DNA of 64,000 nt from Apis mellifera (taxonomy: Eukaryota; Arthropoda; Insecta; Hymenoptera; Apidae): the NCBI RefSeq assembly GCF_003254395.2, contig NC_037644.1, positions 1,357,001-1,421,000 on the forward strand, written 5' to 3'. Positions within the stretch are counted from its first letter, which is position 1; each line of letters begins with the position of its first letter. The notes under the pieces are model-generated. The model searched no databases. It saw nothing but the letters and a program-made list of their open reading frames with translations, and was not told the origin of the DNA. The position numbers and the translations under genes are program-made. Below are positions 52,201 through 64,000 of this stretch, piece by piece.

Positions 52201-54057
52201 ATCATATTTTGATAATTCAATAAATAATCCTAATTCTTCTATCTTTGATTTATCTTTCTGTAAACAGGCTAATATAGTCATTTCCATAATTTCTTTGGAA
52301 GTCACTGACTTATGTTTTATATTTGCCCACATTCGAAATGCTTTTGAATCTGGATCATTATAACTAAGTAGGGCATTTAATGCAGTTGCAGTCATTGCTT
52401 CTCTATACATATTATTGTTGTAATGAAGAAAACTTATTCTATGTAATGTAAAACTAATAGGATTCTGAAGATTAATATACTGTGACTTTGATTCAATTCC
52501 ATCAAATTGTATAATAGAAGTAAATAACAAGGAAAATAAAGATACACTTTCTTCATAAAAACAATCAGTCATTATACCTAAATTATAAATCAAAGCACTA
52601 GAAGTAGACCATAAATATGTCCAACATTTGCATTTACATTTTTTCATTTCATGAATGAATACTATATTTTGTTCAAAAAATTTTCTAATAAGTATATAAA
52701 TATCCTTTGATAAATCATTTTTAGGAAATTTGCTAATGAAATTGATACATGTAGTTTTTACCACTACTGCATTATAAATATCTTTCTTAACCATACAATT
52801 TTCATTTTGACAAGATTTACATTTGTCTGATGTTTGCTTAAGAAAACATGTACTAATATGTCCAATTAGCTTTATTGTTTCTAATAATAAATCATTTTTT
52901 AGATATATCTTTTTCTCAATTTTTATACATGTTTCCCAATATATAAACAAAGTTTGTAAAATCTGAACAATACTAAATGTCATCCATTTAACAGGACCTA
53001 CATATCCATATTTATTTGTAAGTTTTAAATAATTATCATTTAATTCTTGAATTTTTTTAACACTATTTATTAAATAATCAATTGGTTTCACAAATGTAAG
53101 GCATACAGATTCAAAGAATAGAAAACATTGATAACATTCTTCATCATCTATTAAAATTTTTTTGAAATAATTACTTATAGTATTTAAAACATTTAATACT
53201 AATTTTTGATTAATATTTTCACATATAAATCTGCTTGTTATATGAAGCATATGACGACATATGACATGTTTATCTTCAATATTTAAAAATAATTTTATTT
53301 GTAATAAATAATCAATAATAAATGCATAGAAATCAGAAAAATATGTATTTGGTTTTATATTTATCAATGCAATTTTATCTAAATATGAACTAATTTTTGT
53401 AAGTAAAGGCTTAGTAGGATTTTTATATACAATTTGTATTACTTCCAATTCATATTTAATGATGTTTCTTAATTGTAAATTATGTTTCAAATTTAATAAA
53501 TCTTGTTGTAAAATGATAAATTCATTATTAATTGCATTATGCCATAAATAAGCTATTTTTACTAATATATCACTCACATTGTCAGAACAATAAGAATGTA
53601 ATGTTTCTGTTTTTAAATAACAACATATATTATATGCCTCATTAAACATATACATTGTTAATAAACAACGAATTATATGAAATAAACTGGAAACAAATCT
53701 ATTATTATCTGGTACATCAATCAAATTTGAACATAAAGTACAAGTCAATTTATATATTTCTTTTCCTATGGCGTAATTTTGTTTATCACATTTGTCTGCA
53801 GTATGTGAAAGATATAATAATAGTTTGAAAATATGTTTATTAATTTTTTCATTTTGATTAAGCACATTTGCCTGTAAAAATGAAGTATGAAATTCATTTA
53901 TTTAAAAAAATATAAAATTTATAATTCAATATTAAATCAATAAATGAAATTTTATTAAAAAAATATTTCAAACCTGTATATCTTCTATTACATTATTTAA
54001 TTTTTCTGTTTGAATTAGTATAATCCATTTTTTTATTTTTCCCTCTATATTATCCAT
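49289..54057 (-). CDS. thr: Separase N-terminal-like protein without protease domain (Three rows-like)
   Basis: A 1424-residue helical-repeat protein from seven exons in one frame: 53974-54057, 51709-53871, 51460-51622, 51225-51385, 50952-51165, 50008-50853 and 49289-49932. Three features recall the non-catalytic part of separase. One is a short Cys motif near residue 1070 (FIYHKDCNCYTC followed by a helix), which resembles the DCSLC region of vertebrate separase. The second is NFSDDEDISLPSSD near 1265, in a basic linker like the VNFSDD linker there. The third is a following LLAPDISEYLYKIVDKINEP stretch. The ORF then stops (FKDFDINEER). No catalytic His/Cys block follows in the window. In Drosophila the separase function is split between Three rows (about 1380 aa, no protease) and Sse, and size and layout fit Three rows. 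Sequence similarity is weak outside these points, so the assignment is inference from motif order. It heads away from eIF3h. Confidence 0.6.
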
Positions 54058-54496
54058 TTTTTCAATTAGTATTAAATTTTACAACCAATTATATACACAG
54101 TAAACCAGTAAAGAAGGTTGCAGATCATTTCACATTTACGCGGTGGAAATATATCATAAAATAAATGTATATAGTACATGTAACTTATACTCATATAATA
54201 TCAAAATTTTTGATTTATTATAATCATTATTTAATCATGATTAAATTACAGATACGGAAATTAATTCTTTTTATTAAAAATATTATTTTCTAGCAAAAAT
54301 TTTAATATTAAAATTTATAATTAAAGTATTATACTATAATTTTAAACGATTAGTTTCATATCTATGTTATTTATTTTTCTATGCTTTGCTTTTATAAGCA
54401 TTAGGTTCTTTTTAACTTAACTTAGATTAATAGAAAGATAACTGAAAACGTATGCTAAAAAGTTTATTTTAAATCAATACGAATTTTTAATTAAAA
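54058..54496. promoter_or_regulatory. Shared divergent promoter, separase-like / eIF3h
   Basis: Only 439 bp separate the two start codons on opposite strands, so both promoters and leaders must fit here. AT-rich; no clear TATA or Inr could be assigned. Confidence 0.5.
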
Positions 54497-55583
54497 ATGA
54501 ACTCAAGAACTCAAACCAGAAGAATTCCTGAAGTAGAGCCTAGAATAGATTATGTGCAATGTGACGGATTAGTAGTCATGAAAATGGTAAAACATTGTCA
54601 TGAAGAATCAATGAGTAATATGGATGTTGCTCAAGGAGCTCTGCTTGGTTTAGTTGTTCAAAATCGTCTTGAAATTACGAATTGTTTTCCTTTTCCTAAA
54701 AATGATGAAATTATGGACGAAGAAGAATATCAACTTGCTATGATGCGTCGTCTTCGTTGGTAAATTATATTCGACATTTAAAATTATTTCTATATATAAT
54801 AAATAAATATAATTTTTAATTTGTATTTTTTTCAGGGTAAATGTTGATCATTTTCATGTTGGATGGTATCAAAGTGCAGATGTTGGTAATTTTTTAAATG
54901 TATCTCTATTAGAATCACAGTATCATTATCAAACTTCCATTGAAGAATCAGTGGTACTTATATATGATACAGCTAAGTCAGCTAGAGGTTTTTTGACATT
55001 GAAAGCATATAGACTTACTCCACAAGCTATACAAATGTACAAAGAAGGTGAATTTACACCAGAAGCATTGCGTACTTTAAAAATTGGTTATGAGAATTTA
55101 TTTATTGAGATTCCAGTTGTGATAAAAAATAGTAATTTAACTAATATAATGATGTCTGAATTGGAGGAAATGATTCCAGAAGAAGAAGGTACCAAATATT
55201 TAGATCTTGGAACAGCTACAGTCTTGGAAAATCAATTACGTTGTTTAATGGATCGTGTAGATGAATTAAATCAAGAAGCTATGAAATTTAATAGATATCA
55301 ACAACTGGTTGTTCGTCAACAACAAGAAAAAAATAGACTTTTAGCTAAAAGGGCTCAAGAAAATGCTGCTAGAGCTGCAAAAGATGAGCCTCCATTACCA
55401 GATGATGATATAAACAAATTGATGAGACCATTACCTGTTCCACCAAGATTGAATCCAATGATTGTTGCTGGACAAATTAATACATACAGTGAACATATTT
55501 CACAATTTTGTGCTCAAAGTTTAGCAAAATTGTATATTACTCAAAGTCTTCAAAATGCCAAGGAATCAAAATCCTCACATTAA
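54497..55583 (+). CDS. eIF3h: Eukaryotic translation initiation factor 3 subunit H
   Basis: Cytoplasmic subunit of the eIF3 complex that loads mRNA on the 40S ribosome. Two exons, 54497-54759 and 54836-55583, give 336 residues against about 352 in human. The N-terminal half is an MPN domain (VQCDGLVVMKMVKHC; GALLGLVV; VDHFHVGWYQSADVGNFL). The JAMM metal-binding motif is replaced at GWYQSAD where active enzymes have GWYHSHP, so it is the inactive MPN type expected for this subunit. The C-terminal half is helical with RRLRW-side charged segments, KFNRYQQLVVRQQQEKNRLLAKRAQ and the family end SQFCAQSLAKLYITQSLQ. The GTAAAT donor and TTCAG acceptor restore RWVNVDHF exactly. Confidence 0.96.
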
Positions 55584-55673
55584 ATTATTTCTATGACTGT
55601 AATTTAAAAATTTATAATAAAAAAATAATACTTAAAATAATAAAATTTCATAACAAAATATTCATATTTAATC

Positions 55674-55676
<3 letters not shown>

Positions 55677-55705
<29 letters not shown>
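55677..55705. repeat. (TTA)n microsatellite
   Basis: About nine perfect TTA units roughly 95 bp after the eIF3h stop. Confidence 0.85.
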
Positions 55706-55706
<1 letters not shown>

Positions 55707-55812
55707 TCTAGTTTGAAAGTTTTTATTGTCTATAAAAAAAAAGGAAAATTTTAAAAAAATTTTATTTTTATTGAAATTATTGTTTTACATATTAAATATA
55801 TTTTATATTTAT

Positions 55813-55843
<31 letters not shown>

Positions 55844-55853
<10 letters not shown>

Positions 55854-55905
55854 TTTTGTACAATATATATATATATATATATATATTGTACAAAACTGTA
55901 TATAT
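55844..55905. repeat. Perfect 62-bp palindrome
   Basis: The unique arms CAGTTTTGTACAAT (55851-55864) and ATTGTACAAAACTG (55885-55898) flank a self-complementary (AT)10 centre and are extended outward by complementary (TA)n. Every base pairs about the centre at 55874/55875. Confidence 0.9.
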
Positions 55906-56765
55906 TATGAATATTTAACATTTAAAAAAATTTATATAATAATTAAATTTTATTAATAAATAAGTAATTTAGTTTTTTTTATTTTATGTATTTTAATAAA
56001 TTACAAATTTTTATATATTTATAAAAAATTAAAAGTAATTAAAACAAAAAATTGACATAAAATTGAAAATATAAAGAATATTCAATATAAAAATATTGAA
56101 ATAAAAATCATTATGAAATATTTATGTATGTAATAAATTTCTATTTAATTATTTTCTATTTAATAATTTCTTTTTAATTATAATATATATATAATCTAAA
56201 AATGAATTTATATAAAGTTTCACAGTTTAATTGTAAAATAGTTTTCTTTTTTAATTTTATATTCGTAACTGTATAAATGGTATTTTGGTTTATTCAAATG
56301 TACATTCCCAAACAAAAGTATAATACAGGACGTGTGATATAAAAGTTAATTCATAGAGGCGGATCCGAAATCAGTATCGGATTATAATTTCATGTATCTT
56401 ATGTTTCATATCTAACCTCCAATTACAGAATAATTTTTTGTATTTTTTTTATTGAATTATATTCCATTTATTTATTTATCTCTATGTCTAGAATATGTTT
56501 TCGATTTAAATACAGATATGTTTTATATTTAAGAAGTACATTGTACTAAAAGAGTATTATGTGCGATAGATAGTAGTGGTACAGTCGTTTAAGTTTTTCA
56601 TTTATGTGGCACAGAATCGCACACACGTTAAAACGCAAATACGTAAATGTCAATCATATGGCTAAGTAGATCAATGTAGTTATGTGACCGGGCGCAATTA
56701 AATAATTTGAAATAAGGAAAATTTGTCATTGAAATTCGAAATTATTATTAGTATATGTACTTACA

Positions 56766-57329
56766 ATGGAAGGCCACCAGGTATATAAACTTTAAGAAAA
56801 AGAAGTTATGAAGACAAAAATGATCAATTTGTCATTGCATAGTTTGATCAATTCTTTGTATCATGACTCATTCTTTTATGCGATAGTGACGGATAATTTT
56901 GTTTTTTTTTCGAATATATTTTTGCCGCATTCTCACTTGATATTTTTTTTCAGGTAAGAGCGCTATACGATTTCACAGGAGAACCAGGAACATCAGAGTT
57001 GTCTATTACAGCAGGAGAAGTATTGTCTGTTATGAGAGATAATGTGGGTGATGGATGGTGTGAAGGTTTTAATCAGAATGGAAAATCTGGATTGTTTCCA
57101 GCAGCATATGTTCAAATTATTGAGACTCCAACATCTGTTCCTAGTATATTTATTGCTTTATTATATATAACAAATTTGTAATTAGATATATTGATTTTAA
57201 AGATTATTATATTTAATTTCTCTTGTGTATTAGATGCCATGATATCATCCCAACAGAGTTCCGGAGATTATTGGGATGATGATTGGGATGATGATTCTGA
57301 AGTTGGTCAAACACAAGCATACATTCCTC

Positions 57330-57360
<31 letters not shown>

Positions 57361-58800
57361 TATGTTACAATTATCACAGCATCATAGTGTTGATTATGAT
57401 TTAGTTTCTATACAAACTATTCATTCTGTGATACCTGAAAGGCCTATACCTAATATACCAAAGAAAAACAATAAATTTTCTACATTAATAAAGTCTGGAG
57501 AAGATAGCTTTTTATTAGGAATGAAAGTGGCAAATGTTCCTGAAAGTGAAAAAATATATATTGATGAAAGTGAAAATGGACGTCATAGATGGGTTTCAAG
57601 AGGAGAACTTTATAGTTGTGTAGTTACATCTCCCAAAAAAGAATCTAAACTCAAAGGTCTTAAGAGTTTTATAGTTTATCAACTTACACCAACGGTATAT
57701 AATTTTGTATTTTATATTATTTTAATAGAAAAATATACAAATAATATTAATTCTTCATTATAGTTTAACAATATTCAAGTTTCAAGAAGATATAAACATT
57801 TTGATTGGTTACATGAACGTTTGGAAGAAAAATATTGCTTTATTCCTATTCCACCATTACCAGATAAACAAATATCTGGAAGATATGAAGAACAATTTAT
57901 TGAACATAGACGCACACAACTACAGGAATTTGTTGATTATGTTTGTAGACATCCTGTGTTAGCGCGTAGTCGCGTCTGGGAACATTTTATAACATGCACA
58001 GATGAGAAAAGATGGAAGGCTGGCAAAAGACAAGCAGAAAAAGATGAATTATTAGGTGTAAATTATTTTAATGCTATTCAATGTCCTGAAACAACTCTAG
58101 ATGTTATAAAAGTAGAAATTCAAACAGATACTTTTAGTAGATTTATAAGTGGATTAGATCCAGTAGTTAAAAATTTTATGGCTATGGCTGTTGATCAAAC
58201 AAAGAAAAACCAAGTTCTATATAAAAGGGAATTTCAGAAAATTGGTCAAAGTTTTAATGCATTAAGCCATGCATTGGAAGGAGATGACAGTAGTCGAGGA
58301 AGATTAACTTATGCATTAAAGGTGACAGGAGATGCTTATAATGACATAGGCAAATTATATGAAGAACAACCTAAATTTGATTGGGAACCTCTTGCTGATA
58401 AATTTCATATTTATAAAGGAATTATCAATAGTTTTCCAGATGTAATTAGTATACATAAGGTAAACAAATTTTATTCTTTATTATTGATATAATTTTATTA
58501 ATAATAAAAATTTTAATCTTTTTTCTTTTTTTTCATTAATTTTTTTAGACTGCTGTTCAAAAACGAAAAGATTATGAAAAATTAGTAAGTGAACACAAAA
58601 TGGAGCCGCAACAATTACGAGATCTGTCTCATCGAACAGATGTAATTGCACGTGCTCTTCTCGCCGAAGAAATGCATTTTCAGACAGAACAAGAGATTTA
58701 TTTAACTCAAACAATGAAAACACATCTTACAGAGCAAATTAGTTTTTATCAAAAAATTGTAGATAAATTACGGGAAGCGTTAAATGCATATGAAGAGTAA
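56766..58800 (+). CDS. SH3PX1: Sorting nexin SH3PX1 (SNX9/18/33 family)
   Basis: SH3-PX-BAR protein that senses and bends membranes in endocytosis and links to dynamin, WASp and Ack. Exons 56766-56780, 56954-57143, 57234-57694, 57764-58459 and 58549-58800 join in frame to 537 residues. The first coding exon holds only MEGHQ. The SH3 domain is at about residues 6-62 (VRALYDFTGEPGTSELS, GDGWCEGFN, GLFPAAYVQ). An acidic low-complexity linker follows (YWDDDWDDDSE) with a run of about 11 glutamines. The PX domain at about 185-300 has the phosphoinositide-binding RRYKHFDWL and PPLPDKQ. A BAR domain fills about 320-537, ending LREALNAYEE. This is the normal length and order for the family. Confidence 0.96.
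57330..57360 (+). repeat. Coding CAA repeat (polyglutamine)
   Basis: About ten pure CAA codons in the SH3PX1 linker. Pure codon use makes length variation between individuals likely. Confidence 0.9.
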
Positions 58801-61800
58801 AATATATATCTAATTTAATATAAAGTTATGTATCCATTGAAGCAATATTAAGGAATTTTTTATTGCCTCTTGTTGCTGCATCTATCAAGATATTTATAAC
58901 AATTATTTATTTATAGAAACTTTTGTATATAAGCTATATAATCTAAAAAATATTCATCTTTTGTTTTAATTTCAAGACTATTTTTTTTTTATTTATTTTT
59001 TATTAATAACAAATTGTCCATACCCAAATCAATTTATTGTTACTAAAGATAAAATCAGTAAAAAATTTGTAACTGCAGCATTTATTGTTATTAATAAAAA
59101 AAAAAAAAAAATGAAAAATATGGATTAAACAAAATTTAGATCTTAGAAATTCGGAAACATGCAATTTATAAATGAATTGAAACATAACGATTATTTATTA
59201 ACAAATAAACAATATTTTTAAAATTTCATATAAGAATATTTATATATTCTTATTATATTCATATATAAGAATATTTATATATTTCAGATATTTCATCGAT
59301 CCTATATGAAAAACTGATACAAATAGATCAACAGTATCATCTAAATAATTTCTATTTATAGGAAATTCTCATTCTCTTCATTGATATACTTTTTTAATAT
59401 ACATTTTTATAAAAAAATTGCATTGATATTAACAAAATCATACATTATCACAAAGTATATATACTAAAAATTCTCCAGAGAAGAATTTGTTTCTCTTACC
59501 ACAAATTATCATTTTCTATTTTTTTTTTTATCTTTACTTTATATTTCGAATAGAAATATTTGTTGAAAACAGGAAATATGAAAAAATCTGTAGAAATATT
59601 CGTAACAAGTGGCGATTTTTTTCAAGAAATATAAAATATCAACAAAATATTCTTCATTATTGCTTCAATGGAGATGCAGCTTAAGATTGCTTCGTTTATA
59701 ATGTCATTTGGTATAATATGTAATATTCAAAATTATAACTGGTATAAACTGTATGAAATTTTAAACATATTTTGTTTAATTAAGTGATAACATTAATTTT
59801 ATAAATTGCATAGAAGGGGGCCAATAATTTATTTTCAGATATTACTATCAAAAGTATAATATATATAGAAATATGCAAATATATTTTCTATTTATAATAT
59901 TTTATCATCACTTATTTCAATTATATTAGGCATCTATAATACAATCATTCAAATAAAAGAAAATGATATTAATAGCAATGAAATATTATTTAAAAAGAGA
60001 AAATTAGCATCTACTAAGCGATATTATTAACGATGCATAATAATGTGCATATCAATATTGATATGCATTGTATATCAATATTAATGTTAATCTTTCGTGG
60101 CTGCTATTTTTTAAAATTTGAAAAAATATTTTATAACTTTTTATTCACTATATACTTTAATTACGAATGTTAATTTAACCATAATTTTGTTATTAAGTGT
60201 ATACAATATATCTAATATGTCATTTATATATTTTACTATATAATATTAACAAATCCAATAAGCCAAATTTTAAACATTATTGAACTCAACGTATAAATAG
60301 AAACTAGATTATATTGAATTATAATCTAGTACAAAAGTTTACATTACATTTTATAATAAATATATTCTATATAGTTTATTATTTTTTATTAATTTTTTTT
60401 ATATATCATAGTAATAGTTAATAAATATTAATATTATTTATTAATATGTATCTATGTATGAATTATGTAATTATTGTAAAATAATTTAAAATATTGTAAA
60501 GGTTTCACGAATATATTATCATGAATTAAAAGAATAAGAAAAAAAATTATATTATTATAATACAATCAAATAAAATATAAATAGTTGTAAAAAAATTAAT
60601 TATATTATGTAATGTAAACTTTTTTTAGCAAGTTATTTAATAAGTATTTATTTATTAAATTATTCTTATTCTAAATTAATTGATTTTTAAAATTGGTTTA
60701 AAAAAATCATCATAATTATTGATATAATTATTATTGATATATATATAATATAATTATATATATAATAAATATAATTATTGATATAATTATATAATTTTAT
60801 ATTTTATAAAGGCAGCCACTATATGTTGTAAATTTCTATTTTGTCTTTATTATATGCAAACTGAAATTATTACAACATTTATTAGTTAACAAATTATAAA
60901 TTAAAATATATAATTTTTAATGCATTTAAAATAATTTGTATAAAAAAGATAGCTTAATGTTAAGCATACAGAAACACATTTTGTAAATTTGTTTATCATT
61001 ATTATTATTATTACCATTTACATCAACTATATGTTCGTTTTCATGTTCGAAATGAAAATATCATTAAATATGTATTAAAATGTAATTACTTGTTCCATAA
61101 TTTATCTTCTGATATTTTTATTTTATTTTTAATAATCTTGCAACTTAATGTCATTTAAAAAAATGATTATTAATGTGATAATCGAAAAAGTTAAGATAGC
61201 TAATAAAAATATATATTTATATTAATATTTGTATAGTTTTATAAATATATATATATATATTTTTTATTCATCAATATCTCATAAAATATCGAATATTTCA
61301 TGTATAGCACCACAATCAAAAAATTAAAAAAATTAATATATTAAATTCAAAAAAATCAATATTTACTTTTTATATTTATATTTTTCGTATTTATAAAACA
61401 TTTTTTTAAAAAACTGTTTCATGAAACAATATCTAATAAAAATTTAATTTTTCTTATTTTCGAAAATATTAATTGTAACATGTTTAATTTAGAAATAGAA
61501 ATTAGATATTTTATACGTTTTCGAATTAGCGATCTCAATAATTCTTTTAACACATAATGTGTATAATATATATTGGCACTGTAAATTAATTTAATATATT
61601 CTGAATATTAAAATCTTCTGTATAGGATTGATAAACTCTTTTCATTAATTTTTCTAACATTAATTTTCTGTATTAAGTATAATTTAACAATGAAACATCT
61701 GAATAATCGTTTCCACAAATGTAAGCATAACAATTACAAGGCTTGTGCAATGAGAAAAGTTACAATAGGAAGAAGTTATTCCTATAATCAATTAATAAAT

Positions 61801-64000
61801 ATAGAAGCGTAAATTACGCTTAATTTATAGGCAACAATTAAAATATTTTAACATTCTTCCTCCCTCGCTCTCTTTTTTTCTTTCATTCTTTTTCTCTTGC
61901 ATTCCATACACTCTATCAGTCTGGCGTTGTTTTTTCTTTCATTGAAAACTGCAATAACAAGTTGTTTTTTCATTACTATTTAAAATCAACTTATTTTTAT
62001 AATCACATTTTACAATGTTCCTGCCGATATGTTTATTCATGTGGCACGGTTTTATCATTTTTGTTTCTTCATTTTTAAATACAAACTAAATTCTTTTAAT
62101 TTCCTTCTAAGATTTTAAATTACAAGCTCATCAATAACGCATAAATATTTAGCGTAAAAAAATTTTTATTAACGAACCTTTCTTATTAGATGACACGATG
62201 CTGGTTATAAAGATTATAATAAAATTTCATGATTTAATTATTAGCAAACTTTATATTATACTTATGTTATACTACTTATTTTTTATTAAATATTTTTATT
62301 TCAAATAAAAATTTATTTCAAATTTATTTGAAATAAAAATAAATTGAGTAAAATAATTTCCTAAATAAAGAGTAAATGATTCTAATTTTTGAAAAATATA
62401 TTTTAATTTTTTTTTTTTTTTTTTTTTGATATTCCATCATCGTGTCATCCAAGGCACTTTAGAATGGTACGTTATTTTGCAATGAAAAATCTGTTATTAA
62501 TTGAAATTTTGATATACTATAATGTTTCGAGAAGAATAAATAATATCATTGAATATATCTTAAATTCGATTGCACGCGTCATTCTAAATCAATTTATATA
62601 TATTTTCTTTGTTTTATTAGCACAATATATATATCTTATAATTAATATAATTATTATCGATTTTAAAATTATTATGTAGCATTAACACGAATTTTTTTAT
62701 AATATTAACTACACAAATAGTGCCCGGTACACGGACGGATGTCTAATATATTTCAAAGTGATTATCGTATTTATTGTTTAAAGTTAAAGAGAAAGAGTAA
62801 TTTATGATAAAAGGAATGCCCGCTCGATAAATAGCAATAATTTTCTTTCTATGTAATACATAATTTTATAGATTTAGTGAATATAATTTATATTTATTTC
62901 AAAAAACACGAGAAAATATTGAATTATCATTAATACAGTTTTTCGCATATTAATATGTAATGGATTTTTTTTATCAATGTAATGAAATCTAAAAATATTT
63001 TTAAAATAAATTAAAATCAATCATTATTATGAAAAATTATTATTTGACACATTCCAATTGAAAGGAATTTATTTTTTATTTCAATAAAAATTATCATATT
63101 TTTTTTTTTTTATATTCATATATCACTGAAATAAAGTATAAGAATATCATTACCTTAAAATTATAATAGTAATTTAAAAAAAACAAAATAATATTAAAAA
63201 TATTTTTGAAAATTTCATTAAAATATCTTTTATAATTCAAATATTGAATACTGCATATGATTTGTTAATCTTTTTGATTATAAGATACAAATATAAATAG
63301 CTAATTACATATTATTCTTTTTAGATCTTATATACAATATTCTAATATTCGTTATATTTTTTCGGCAAAAAAATGTTTCAATATGTTTAAATATTTTTGC
63401 TTATTTAAATATTCGTTTAAAAATCCATTACTCATCAAAAATTTCTTACTAAGATTTATTTTTTGCTATTTATTTTTCAATAAAAATTAAATTTCTGCTT
63501 AATTTTATTTATTTGCCTAGATTCAAAACTGATTATTTTTTTCAATCAATTTCTACTGAAAAAATTAATTCTATATTTATTTAATTCGATTTTGTCTGTT
63601 TTCTAAAAACGGATTAATGACGCATATAGAGATTCGACTGTAATCTGTAATATATAATCGCAGTATTTTATAAAAAAATATTAAATACGAAAATATTTAT
63701 ATTGATTTGTTAATAATACGTAAAATATCGAAAGTACTTATACACTTATATTAAGAAATATAACGTATATTATTAATATATACATTCGTTTGCAACATAA
63801 AAATCATTAGTTTTAACTTAGTTAATAATATTCAAATAACGAAATAATTTCTTGAATATAAATGACTAATTCTTAATCAATTATATTCAAATTTGTGCTT
63901 TTTATTTTTTCAAAGATAAATCAATTTCATTTTATATTATTTAAAAAAATATATTAATTTTTAATAAAATAGAAATACAATGATAAAATATAATTAAATC
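58801..64000. other. 5.2-kb stretch without genes at the right end
   Basis: Begins with the SH3PX1 3' UTR and continues as AT-rich DNA to the window edge. The short ORFs (for example 62464-62679) are dominated by Ile, Tyr, Phe and Asn codons and have no coding character. A foldback element at 62189-62448 and a T20 run at 62407-62426 are the only structures I can support. Confidence 0.55.
62189..62448. repeat. Foldback element with inverted terminal repeats
   Basis: GATGACACGATG (62189-62200) is repeated inverted at 62437-62448. Allowing one mismatch the match grows to 16 bp ending in TGG. An inner inverted repeat of 18 bp (62292-62309 with 62323-62340) has nearly the same centre (62316 against 62318.5), so the whole forms one large imperfect hairpin. 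No ORF lies inside and no clear target-site duplication is visible. Confidence 0.55.

Larger units (their letters stand above)
55584..56765. other. Spacer between eIF3h and SH3PX1
   Basis: Contains the eIF3h 3' UTR, a (TTA)n run at about 55677-55705, (TA)n runs at 55814-55884 with a perfect palindrome, and from about 56300 the less AT-biased promoter and 5' leader of SH3PX1. No gene is seen. Confidence 0.6.

Noticed and set aside
54497..55583. Active JAMM deubiquitinase in eIF3h
   Set aside because: The catalytic HSHP is replaced at GWYQSAD, the known inactive form of this subunit.
60046..60067. 22-bp perfect palindrome TGCATATCAATATTGATATGCA
   Set aside because: Short and AT-rich; palindromes of this size are expected by chance in DNA of this composition.
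62464..62679. 71-codon ORF near the right end
   Set aside because: Composition is the Ile/Tyr/Asn/Phe mix expected from random AT-rich DNA, with no motif and no spliced partner exons.
1..64000. tRNA, rRNA or snRNA genes
   Set aside because: I saw no cloverleaf with A and B boxes or other RNA signature by eye. A dedicated scan (tRNAscan-SE, Infernal) could overturn this.

Overview
The window is a piece of a very AT-rich insect nuclear genome. All the genes but one are split by short introns with GT/AG borders, and the intergenic DNA is full of (TA)n and other microsatellites. Base composition and the look of the proteins (legless/BCL9, Plexin A, pod1, SH3PX1) point to a hymenopteran, most likely a bee close to Apis. 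The species call is inference.

Layout, left to right: the 3' part of pod1/coronin-7 (+, 54-4867); UFM1 (-, 7971-9718) with an intronless 320-aa gene of unknown function in its second intron (8466-9428, same strand); ZRANB2 (+, 11636-13806); legless/BCL9 (-, 16081-20396); Integrator subunit 12 (+, 22128-23426); a 7-kb stretch without coding sequence; Plexin A (-, 30580-37140); a SERBP1/HABP4-family RNA-binding protein (-, 40361-42771); a ZNF367-type zinc finger protein (+, 44865-47522); a separase-like protein without a protease domain, resembling Three rows (-, 49289-54057); eIF3h (+, 54497-55583); sorting nexin SH3PX1/SNX9 (+, 56766-58800); and a 5.2-kb stretch without genes. For nine of the ten multi-exon genes I joined exons by hand. 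In eight of these, counting pod1 from its first visible exon, the joined exons keep one open frame throughout. ZRANB2 and SERBP1 each need one homopolymer correction or an alternative splice.

The genes do not form one pathway. They are mostly housekeeping and signalling genes: Wnt transcription (lgs), snRNA processing (IntS12), splicing (ZRANB2), translation (eIF3h, SERBP1), ufmylation (UFM1), cytoskeleton and membrane traffic (pod1, SH3PX1), axon guidance (PlexA) and cell division (separase-like, ZNF367). Four neighbouring pairs are divergent: UFM1/ZRANB2, lgs/IntS12, SERBP1/ZNF367 and separase-like/eIF3h. The last pair shares only 439 bp between start codons.

The points most worth a second look are the separase-like gene that stops just before the protease domain, the gene nested in UFM1, two homopolymer frame breaks in conserved exons, a 106-bp uninterrupted alternating purine-pyrimidine tract in a ZRANB2 intron, a perfect 62-bp palindrome after eIF3h, and a 260-bp foldback element near the right end.
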